Shown here: piece after piece, positions 1 to 5,748 of the stretch
How positions within the stretch are numbered: position 1 is the first letter of the stretch
Layout: each line of letters opens with the position of its first letter
DNA from: Bacteroidales bacterium
GTDB lineage: Bacteria > Bacteroidota > Bacteroidia > Bacteroidales > Muribaculaceae
Assembly (NCBI GenBank): GCA_019416425.1
Contig: DXXK01000082.1
Coordinates: 1-20,155, forward strand
Reading direction: 5' to 3'
DNA length: 20,155 nt
The notes under the pieces: generated by a model
Told to the model about the DNA's origin: nothing
Database searches by the model: none
The model's input: only the letters and a program-made list of their open reading frames with translations
Position numbers and translations under genes: made by a program

Positions 1-142
1 TGTTTATATCCCAATCCTTGAGGGGGACGCCAACAGCTTCGATTTTGCGCTTAATACTCTGCTCTATGGGCGATAAGATGACCCAAGAGTCAGAGGTGGC
101 GAAATCGGTGACCACAGCATTTTGCCGCACGAAATCGCTCAT
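1..142 (-). CDS. Eco57I/TaqI-like restriction-modification specificity segment (partial, runs off window)
   Basis: A minus-strand ORF opens with ATG at 142-140, sharing an ATGA overlap with the TGA of the upstream invertase gene, and stays open for 47 codons to the window edge. Its protein includes DFATSDSWVILSPIEQSIKR and, shortly after, PLKDWDIN. I recognise these from the segment just after the methyltransferase core, at the start of the target-recognition domain, in Eco57I-like type IIG enzymes of Bacteroidales. In such proteins this segment is internal, so here the reading frame seems to begin in mid-protein, without the methyltransferase motifs. It could be a separate specificity cassette, a broken gene, or a product completed by recombination. 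Family assignment is from recalled sequence resemblance over a short stretch. Confidence 0.55.
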   Translation of the reverse strand, partial: MSDFVRQNAVVTDFATSDSWVILSPIEQSIKRKIEAVGVPLKDWDIN

Positions 143-744
143 TTTCCTTCCATCAGATTGATAAAACGAGCGAGAGTATTCCTATCTACCTTGCAAATCT
201 TTGCGATTTTTCGTTTTGAGACACCTTCCTTTAGCAATTCACGAATGAGTGTTTCTTTTCCGCTCAGCTTATATTTGTCAGGGGAACTCTTACGACCTTT
301 GGGACGGCCGAGGGTTACACCTTCTGCTTTCTTACGTGCCAATGCTTCTTTTGTGCGCTGAGAGATAAGATTGCGTTCTATCTCTGCAGATAGTCCAAAA
401 GCAAATGCCAATACTTTTGACTGAATATCATCGCCAAGGCGGTAATTATCCTTGATAGTCCATACCTTTGCCTCTTTTGTCATGCAGATGTTGAGTATCT
501 CCATAATCATAAAGAGGTTTCGGCCAAGACGCGACAGCTCCGCACAGATAATCAGATCGTCTTTTTTGATGCGCTTGAGTAGAGCACCAAGCTGTCGCTT
601 GTTATAGGCTTTAGTTCCAGAAATTGTTTCCTCAATCCAACCGTCTATGGTCAGATTTTCGCGCTCACAGAAGTTATTTATCTCGAAGCGCTGGTTCTCG
701 ACAGTCTGTTTGTCGGAACTCACACGTATATATCCATATACCAT
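139..744 (-). CDS. mpi: Mpi-family master DNA invertase (serine recombinase)
   Basis: This 201-residue protein has the layout of small serine invertases of the Hin/Pin/Mpi group. The N-terminal resolvase domain opens with GYIRVSSDKQ, placing the nucleophilic serine at residue 9. It continues with the AELSRLGRN segment, which carries conserved catalytic arginines, and the SAEIERNLISQRTKEAL helix. A short C-terminal helix-turn-helix (about residues 165-195, EGVSKRKIAKICKVDRNTLA) would read the inverted repeats. The wording is very close to the Bacteroides fragilis master invertase Mpi, which flips many promoters, including those of capsule operons. No invertible segment with obvious paired Mpi sites is seen in this window, so its targets are probably elsewhere. 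The downstream restriction-like ORF overlaps its stop by ATGA, implying translational coupling. I found no clear promoter box directly upstream. Confidence 0.92.
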   Translation of the reverse strand: MVYGYIRVSSDKQTVENQRFEINNFCERENLTIDGWIEETISGTKAYNKRQLGALLKRIKKDDLIICAELSRLGRNLFMIMEILNICMTKEAKVWTIKDNYRLGDDIQSKVLAFAFGLSAEIERNLISQRTKEALARKKAEGVTLGRPKGRKSSPDKYKLSGKETLIRELLKEGVSKRKIAKICKVDRNTLARFINLMEGK

Positions 745-808
745 AACTGTTATTGTTTTTTAGTTATAATATATGAGATTTCAGATATGCAGAGACGAAT
801 TCTTGACA

Positions 809-853
809 GTTTGGGTTGGTTCGGGCTTTATATATGCCCGACTAAACCTAAAC
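809..853. repeat. Imperfect palindrome, left copy of a pair flanking the AbiE genes
   Basis: The left arm GTTTGGGTTGGTTCGGGC (809-826) and the right arm GCCCGACTAAACCTAAAC (836-853) pair at 14 of 18 positions around an A/T-only 9-base loop. A closely related palindrome lies at 2683-2725. Similarity between the two continues a little past the right arm (TATATGG here, TATAGATGG there). Neither strand shows a T-run after the hairpin, so it is not a standard terminator. It may be a recombination site, an operator or the boundary of a cassette. Confidence 0.75.
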
Positions 854-911
854 TTATATGGAAATGCTTGGCAAAACAAAAGTTGGGCATGAGGGATGAT
901 GTCCTCGTATA

Positions 912-1937
912 TTACATGGGCATTGAGCGGAAACGATTTTCCAATTGTTCGAGCCGGTCAATCAGTGCATCAAACGACAACTTCTCTCCATAAATCATGG
1001 ATGTTTTCATTGCTTCGTAGTCGAGGCGCATTTTGTCACGCAGTTCGCCTGTCGGACAGAATGCGATGGTTGACGGATGGTTAAGCTCGTAGTTTACCCC
1101 GCCGACATGATAGAATCGCTGGCGATGGGCGATGATTTCCTGATATAATTCCATATCGGAGAGTGCGGCTTCTGCAAAAGCTGTGTCCATCAGTCGCTCC
1201 AAATCATAAAGATGGCGGCTCATGCGGTCGGAGCGAGGGGAGCGACGCTGATATTCCTCATTGAGCAGAAAGGCTTTTTCAAGGAATGTGCGTGTCGGTG
1301 TTATGGTCGGTATTTCGGCAAATGTCTCATCGTCAATCTCCGGGAAAGCATTGCCAACGAGTGATGATATACGCTTGACTTCAAACGGTTCTTTCATCGA
1401 AAGACAACTTATCTCAATCTTGACTACGGGACGCACATACGCATCAGAGTCAACTTTGACCGGATAATGAATCTCTATGATTACCGGATCGCTGTCGTGG
1501 TCGATTGGCGAACCGTCCTTCTTTGTAGTTATCGGTAATACCTTACATTCGCTTAAACCGGATTCGACAATCTTCGATTTCAACTCTTTTGCAAACTCGC
1601 CAAGGATATAATCACGATTGACAATACGGAGATTCTTCACCTGATTGTTAGTCGCAGCTTTTGCGCAATCCTTACCATGTTCATTGAGATAGAAATCACG
1701 ATAAAGGGCTATGTCGATGTCTTCCGAAAAGCGGTCAATCAGGTTCCAGCCTTTGCTGAGACTTGTTCCACCTTTGAAGAACATATACTTTGCCGGGGAA
1801 AGGGAGAACAGGACTTTCAAAATGGCGGTAACCCACCAGTCCTTTTCAACCGCACCCACGCTGATGTTCTTTTCATTTGCTATAATATATGCCGACTGTT
1901 GACGGTCAGCATCCGAGGCATCAATCCATCTGCTCAT
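912..1937 (-). CDS. AbiEii/AbiGii-type nucleotidyltransferase toxin
   Basis: This is the toxin of a type IV toxin-antitoxin pair, 341 residues from the chosen start. The nucleotidyltransferase core shows KGGTSLSKGW (residues 55-64), followed by SEDIDIAL with the metal-binding aspartates at 73 and 75. This is the Gs...DxD arrangement typical of AbiEii. Homologues studied as MenT toxins and AbiEii transfer nucleotides to tRNA or other targets and halt growth, protecting the population against phage. The ATG at 1937 is preferred to a GTG-type start 19 codons upstream because it keeps only a 17-base overlap with the antitoxin gene, a normal arrangement for this pair. The central region contains IEIHYPVK and KIEIS strands common in these proteins. 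The pair sits in an apparent defence island between two palindromes. The family call is firm; the phage phenotype is inferred. Confidence 0.92.
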   Translation of the reverse strand: MSRWIDASDADRQQSAYIIANEKNISVGAVEKDWWVTAILKVLFSLSPAKYMFFKGGTSLSKGWNLIDRFSEDIDIALYRDFYLNEHGKDCAKAATNNQVKNLRIVNRDYILGEFAKELKSKIVESGLSECKVLPITTKKDGSPIDHDSDPVIIEIHYPVKVDSDAYVRPVVKIEISCLSMKEPFEVKRISSLVGNAFPEIDDETFAEIPTITPTRTFLEKAFLLNEEYQRRSPRSDRMSRHLYDLERLMDTAFAEAALSDMELYQEIIAHRQRFYHVGGVNYELNHPSTIAFCPTGELRDKMRLDYEAMKTSMIYGEKLSFDALIDRLEQLENRFRSMPM

Positions 1938-2532
1938 TTCGTTTGATTTTATCCTTTGTTTCGATAATAATTTTTCTAATCCAGCGCGGAGCACGAGCTA
2001 TATCCTCTTGCCATGTCTCTTCCTCCGGGTTTTCCTTCAACACGCCATAAACTACGTCAAGAGTATTATCTTCAACATTATATTGCTTGATAGACTTTAA
2101 CGCAAGCACTAATATCGGCATAATCTTGCCCTTATATGCGAATGTCGATGGCACACTATGTTTAAGCGTCAGAGTCCGTTTGTCAATCTTTATTTTGCGT
2201 GGAGTCCCTGATGTAAGATACACGGGGTTCATTGGAACTTGTGTTGAAAAACCGAGGTAATTCTCGGCAGTCGCTCCGGTAGGCAACAGTTGCGCATCAT
2301 CACGTTTTGCTATGGTCTGCGCTATTTCTCCTATTGTCGGAATAACGGGTCCAAATCGTGATTCTTTTGGCTTAACGTATATCCCTGTGGCAACTCTGAC
2401 GAGCTTACCTTCATTGCATAATTCTGACAATACGTTGGAGGCGTAGTGAGTATCAATAGGTAAAAAGCTATCCGGCAAGAAGATGGTGCCCTTCTTGCTG
2501 CGATTGACCTTTGATATAATTGTTTGTTTCAT
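1921..2532 (-). CDS. DUF6088 / AbiEi-type antitoxin
   Basis: This 203-residue protein precedes the AbiEii-type toxin on the same strand and overlaps it by 17 bases, as expected for an AbiE operon. The N-terminal ~60 residues resemble a winged-helix DNA-binding region that tells strong from weak promoters: GTIFLPDSF, then a helix LSELCNEGKLVRVATGIYVK. The middle contains LLPTGATAENYLGFSTQVP and YLTSGTPRKI, typical of DUF6088 and AbiEi-like antitoxins. In characterised AbiE systems the antitoxin represses its own promoter and counters the toxin without stable binding. A good promoter lies 55-85 bases upstream (2586-2617). The C-terminal tail is rich in lysine and glutamate. Partner and order support the call strongly; autorepression is inferred from the family. 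Confidence 0.88.
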   Translation of the reverse strand: MKQTIISKVNRSKKGTIFLPDSFLPIDTHYASNVLSELCNEGKLVRVATGIYVKPKESRFGPVIPTIGEIAQTIAKRDDAQLLPTGATAENYLGFSTQVPMNPVYLTSGTPRKIKIDKRTLTLKHSVPSTFAYKGKIMPILVLALKSIKQYNVEDNTLDVVYGVLKENPEEETWQEDIARAPRWIRKIIIETKDKIKRNEQMD

Positions 2533-2585
2533 ATCACCATGAGTAAAAAGGAAAATAAACGCTTAATTGTCCTTTCTCAGCAGCG

Positions 2586-2617
2586 CAAAGTTAGCATTTT
2601 ATTTCCAATTACACAAA
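2586..2617 (-). promoter_or_regulatory. Bacteroidota-type promoter for the AbiE operon
   Basis: Read on the minus strand, TTTG (2617-2614) is followed after 20 bases by TAACTTTG (2593-2586). This matches the Bacteroidota primary-sigma consensus, TTTG about 19-21 bases from TAnnTTTG. Transcription would start near 2579, giving an antitoxin leader of roughly 45 bases. The same pair of boxes with the same spacing drives the tRNA pair and pyrH in this window. Confidence 0.7.
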
Positions 2618-2682
2618 ACATTACATTCAATTAAATGGAATTTCACATCAGCCACAAATCATAGGTGTGATATACTATGCCA

Positions 2683-2725
2683 GTTTGGTTTAGTCCGGGC
2701 AATATATACCCGATCTAAACCAAAC
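2683..2725. repeat. Imperfect palindrome, right copy of the pair flanking the AbiE genes
   Basis: The left arm GTTTGGTTTAGTCCGGGC (2683-2700) and the right arm ACCCGATCTAAACCAAAC (2708-2725) pair at 15 of 18 positions around an AATATAT loop. It matches the palindrome at 809-853 in arm sequence, AT-only loop and right flank. It lies between the stop of the integrase gene and the AbiE promoter. The absence of a T-run on either strand argues against a simple terminator. Confidence 0.75.
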
Positions 2726-2775
2726 CAATATATAGATGGAACTGGTGAAAAGAAAAATTATTCTTTTGCATAATT

Positions 2776-4161
2776 CTATTTTAGGCGTGAGGCACGAGTA
2801 AGACGGTCTTCCTTTATGTAGCGGCTGAGTGATGCTTCGGTGGTGTGACCCGTGGCTGCACAGATTACATCTCGGTCATTACCTCGTAGTCGCATATTGG
2901 TGGCGAATGAGCGGCGCCCAGTGTGACAGCTCACCATCTGCCAGCGTTGGTATATGTCGGTTTTGCGACCGGCTCTGCCATTGCCTACGTCGGCGGTGTA
3001 TGCCTTGGTAACATATCCGGCTAACGTACTTTCCGGATTTGCCTCATATACTGCTTTCATTATTTCTTTCAGCGCATCGTTGAACTTCTGATTGCTGATT
3101 ACGCGCGGCATTTGCCTACCGTCATCGTATAGGTCGAAGATTGCTTGAGTTTCGGGCAAAATCTTTACCACTGATACCTTGTCGGTCTTTTTTGCTTTAT
3201 ATTGGATATATCGCTCACCATCCTCTGTTACATGAATAGAGTTATAATTGAGTTGTTCAAGGTCGGAATGGCGTGCACCAGTCCAGCACATCAAAACAAA
3301 CTGATTGCGCACGGTTCGGAGGTGTTCGGTCGGCAATTCCTGTTTTGTTATCAGCTCAATCTCACTTTCAAGCAGAGCGATACTTTCTGACTCCTCTTTC
3401 AGCTTCTCACATCTAAGGAAATCTTCTGCCATACATTGTATGCGCATCGGCTGGTCACGGATAACGGTCTTGATTACCTTGATATGGTCGCCGATAGTGT
3501 TGAGTTTCAATCCCTCGCCATAAGCAAAACTGAGATAGTCTGAGTAGAACGACTTATTGAGTTCGTCAAAACGAATATCCGTGATATGCTTCTTCTTCAT
3601 AAAGTCGCGGATATAGCGGCGCAGATGCTTGTAGTGTTGTATGGTTTTTAGTCCGATTGGTTTGCCGTGCCATGTTCGGGTTGGAGCAGCATCAATAAAG
3701 ACATCAAGAGCCACAATGAAGGATTCTTCACGCTGACGGAGGATTGCTTCAAGTTCTTCTTTTTTGCGCCGCTGTTCAGCCTCACGTTGAGCTTTCTTAC
3801 GCTCTTGCGCTTCTTCCCGTGCTTTCCGTTGTGCCTCCTGAAACTCGCGTTGCTCTTTATGGGCGAATTCATCTATCGCTTTATCAAGTTTCGTTCTCGA
3901 ACCCTTAGGGTCGTTGATTATAGTATCAATCAGAGCCGACATTTCATCAAGCTTGTCGCAGAGTCCCTTCCCCGACCCTGCGCGAAAAGTATTCCAACGC
4001 CCCGGCGTAGATATGGCATCATTCCAAGTCTTGATATCAACCTCAATATGGGAGTTGAGCATCAGATTGGAATTGAAGCCGACGCGACGAGTATAGAGAG
4101 TAGCTACTCCTGCTTTCTTGGTGGTTCGTAGAACAAATTTGGTATATGCTGATTTAGCCAT
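2776..4161 (-). CDS. Tyrosine-type site-specific integrase
   Basis: This is the probable integrase of the island, 461 residues from ATG 4161. The N-terminal ~80 residues are an arm-binding type domain (VLRTTKKAGVATLYTRRV). A highly charged, probably coiled-coil stretch follows (about 95-145). A SAM-like core-binding domain comes next (about 150-260, TIQHYKHLRRYI). The C-terminal catalytic domain carries all the expected residues: Arg297 in TGARHSDL, a lysine near 325 in KAKKTDK, His413 and Arg416 in CHTGRRSFATN, His439 in GHTTEASL, and Tyr448 in LSRYI. It therefore looks active. The ATG ten codons downstream of the longest possible start is preferred because a promoter -7 box (4189-4196) would otherwise lie inside the gene. 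It sits at the island's right edge beside short direct repeats and a truncated host gene, the usual position for an integrase next to its attachment site. Confidence 0.93.
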   Translation of the reverse strand: MAKSAYTKFVLRTTKKAGVATLYTRRVGFNSNLMLNSHIEVDIKTWNDAISTPGRWNTFRAGSGKGLCDKLDEMSALIDTIINDPKGSRTKLDKAIDEFAHKEQREFQEAQRKAREEAQERKKAQREAEQRRKKEELEAILRQREESFIVALDVFIDAAPTRTWHGKPIGLKTIQHYKHLRRYIRDFMKKKHITDIRFDELNKSFYSDYLSFAYGEGLKLNTIGDHIKVIKTVIRDQPMRIQCMAEDFLRCEKLKEESESIALLESEIELITKQELPTEHLRTVRNQFVLMCWTGARHSDLEQLNYNSIHVTEDGERYIQYKAKKTDKVSVVKILPETQAIFDLYDDGRQMPRVISNQKFNDALKEIMKAVYEANPESTLAGYVTKAYTADVGNGRAGRKTDIYQRWQMVSCHTGRRSFATNMRLRGNDRDVICAATGHTTEASLSRYIKEDRLTRASRLK

Positions 4162-4188
4162 ATTCGATAAGTGTTTATCTAATAACGG

Positions 4189-4196
4189 CAAAGGTA
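4189..4196 (-). promoter_or_regulatory. Probable -7 box of the integrase promoter
   Basis: On the minus strand this reads TACCTTTG, an exact TAnnTTTG match, 28 bases before the chosen integrase ATG. No TTTG lies at the ideal 19-21 base spacing. The candidates on this strand are at spacings of about 12 and 24, and the region where the box would be expected is occupied by the 11-base tandem repeat, so the promoter may depend on or be shut off by a bound protein. Confidence 0.45.
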
Positions 4197-4210
4197 TATG
4201 ATATAGTTCA

Positions 4211-4232
4211 AAAGTTGATACAAAGTTGATAC
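4211..4232. repeat. Tandem 11-base repeat upstream of the integrase
   Basis: AAAGTTGATAC occurs twice back to back, followed by AAA. It sits 50-70 bases upstream of the integrase start, between its -7 box and the island edge. Adjacent direct repeats in this position are typical of integrase arm-type sites or of an operator for the integrase promoter. The function is inferred. Confidence 0.65.
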
Positions 4233-4240
4233 AAATGAAA

Positions 4241-4268
4241 GCGACTTTATGGCACTTTTTGCGACTTT
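4241..4268. repeat. GCGACTTT direct repeats spaced by 20 bases
   Basis: GCGACTTT appears at 4241-4248 and 4261-4268, a start-to-start spacing of 20 bases or about two helical turns, with a related GGCACTTT at 4251-4258 midway. Three similar boxes on one face of the helix suggest protein binding. Together with the neighbouring tandem repeat they may form part of the integrase attachment region. Confidence 0.5.
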
Positions 4269-4317
4269 CTGAAATTGTTAAAATATATAACTATCTAATA
4301 TTAGCATATTTACAAAA

Positions 4318-5736
4318 TTGAGGTTTCATGAAGCATCAGAAAAGTTGCCCTTCTGGGACAACATGAGCCGAATGGAGCGCCGTCAGTTTGCCGAGCGCTG
4401 CAAGCAGATGGGGTACCGTCCCGGAATCTATCACACTCCATTCTCCCTGTGGCTGGGCAGTGATGACGAGGTGTCCGACTATCCCTACGAGACAGTCGAT
4501 GGCAAGACCTACAGCCGTAAGGACGTTGTGCTGACCGCCAACGGCAAGCCCCGTAAGATATCGGCCTACTCCCTGGATCCCACCCATCCAGCCGTAAAGG
4601 AAGCCAACCGCAAGCGTTTCAAGGAATTCAAGGACGACGGCTTTGAATTCGTGAAGATCGACTTCATGAACAACGGCTCGCAGGAGGCCGACCGATGGTT
4701 CGACCCCAACGTGACGACAGGTATGATGGCCTACAACTACGGTATGGACTATATTGTGGAGATGGCAGGCGACATGGCCCTGGATTTCTCCATCGCGCCT
4801 GTATTCCCTGCCAAGGCGCATATCCGCCGAATCGGATGTGACGCATGGGGCGAGCTTAACAACTCCATGTACACCCTGAACTGCATCAACGGATCATGGT
4901 GGCTGGACCAGTGCTACTCTTTCAACGACCCGGACCACATGTGCCTGAGCAAGGTGTTCACCGGCAAGGGATCGCCCGACGAGAAGGAGGCCCGTATCCG
5001 CTACACCTGCGGTCTGATCACGGGCATGACCCTGCTGGGGGGCACATACGCCTACGAGGGTGCCACGATGAAATACAACGGCAAGAACGTGAAGATCGTC
5101 GGCACCGATGCCGAACGCGAGCGCGTGGTGAAGTTCGCTTCCAACAAGGACCTGACCGAGGTGGGACGCATAGGACGCTCATTCCGTCCGGTGGAAGGAA
5201 CGTTCAACAATAGCATCACCTTGTTCTCGCCTAATGATGTGGCGACCGACAATGAGTTCATCTACGATACTCCGGACGCATTCTACTACGTAGTATTCAA
5301 TTTCGACAAGGCCGCTGAACTCGATAAGGATGTGGATTTCGGGCGCCTTGGCGTCAACCCTTCGGAATTCGTAAACGTCAAGGAGCTTTGGAACGGCACG
5401 TCCTGTGCCCCGACAGCCTTGAAGGTGTCTGTTCCCGCCAAGGATGTGCATATCTATCGCTTCGAGCGCGCAGGCTACTCCGGTGTCCAGGACATCAAGG
5501 CTGACAATGCCAGCAAGATTTCAATCCAGGTTTCCGATGGCTCGGCACATGTGTCGGCAACGGAACCCATCTCATCTGTAAAAGTATACGGAATTGACGG
5601 TTGTACCGTCAATTCCGTATATGCAAGCGATTCGAGCAACGACCTAATTGTTAACATGCCCGCTAATGGCATGGCTATCGTGCAGGTAAAGCTCGCCTCG
5701 GGCATGACCGAGACATTCAAGACTATTCTAAAATAA
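4318..5736 (+). pseudogene. Clan GH-D (GH27/GH36-like) alpha-galactosidase, 5'-truncated, with C-terminal sorting-type domain
   Basis: The frame is open from 4291, where a stop precedes it; a TTG lies at 4318 and the first in-frame ATG at 4363. Recognisable hydrolase sequence starts almost at once (ASEKLPFWDNMSRMERRQFA), inside the catalytic barrel, so the signal peptide and the first barrel strands are missing. Catalytic residues remain: FVKIDFM gives the nucleophile Asp115 (counted from 4318), RIGCDAWGE gives the probable acid/base Asp175, and FNDPDHMCL resembles the NDPD substrate motif of GH27. A beta domain follows, then ~75 residues resembling a type IX secretion sorting tail (SVKVYGIDG ... 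MAIVQVKLA ... FKTILK). GH92 starts 12 bases after its stop. The AT-rich island ends where homology begins, so I infer disruption by integration. A product translated from 4363 would lack a secretion signal and is probably inactive. Confidence 0.75.
5585..5621. repeat. Perfect 17-bp inverted repeat with a 3-base loop
   Basis: TATACGGAATTGACGGT (5585-5601) is followed by TGT and then by its exact reverse complement, ACCGTCAATTCCGTATA (5605-5621). The whole structure lies inside the coding frame, in the sorting-type tail of the truncated hydrolase, about 115 bases before its stop. No T-run follows, so it is not a typical terminator. Confidence 0.9.
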
Positions 5737-5748
5737 CTTATTGCAATC

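Larger units (their letters stand above)
1..4320. mobile_element. One end of an integrated defence/mobile island
   Basis: This stretch is visibly richer in A and T than the glycan genes that follow, and all its genes lie on the minus strand. It carries a tyrosine integrase at its right edge, an AbiE-type toxin-antitoxin pair, a Mpi-type serine invertase and the start of a restriction-modification-like ORF. Immediately to the right, a GC-richer glycoside hydrolase gene begins without its N-terminal part, which suggests the junction lies near 4300-4325. Short repeats beside the integrase (4211-4268) could be integrase arm sites. The left end is outside the window, so neither the attachment core nor the element class can be fixed. 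No conjugation or replication genes are seen. The island reading is an inference from gene content, composition and the broken neighbour. Confidence 0.6.

Noticed and set aside
809..853. Palindromes at 809-853 and 2683-2725 as ordinary rho-independent terminators
   Set aside because: Neither has a T-run after the stem on either strand, and the two are related in sequence and flank, which simple terminators need not be.
809..2725. The palindrome pair as Mpi inversion sites
   Set aside because: Each copy is itself palindromic and the two align best as direct repeats. I cannot match them to Mpi sites with confidence.
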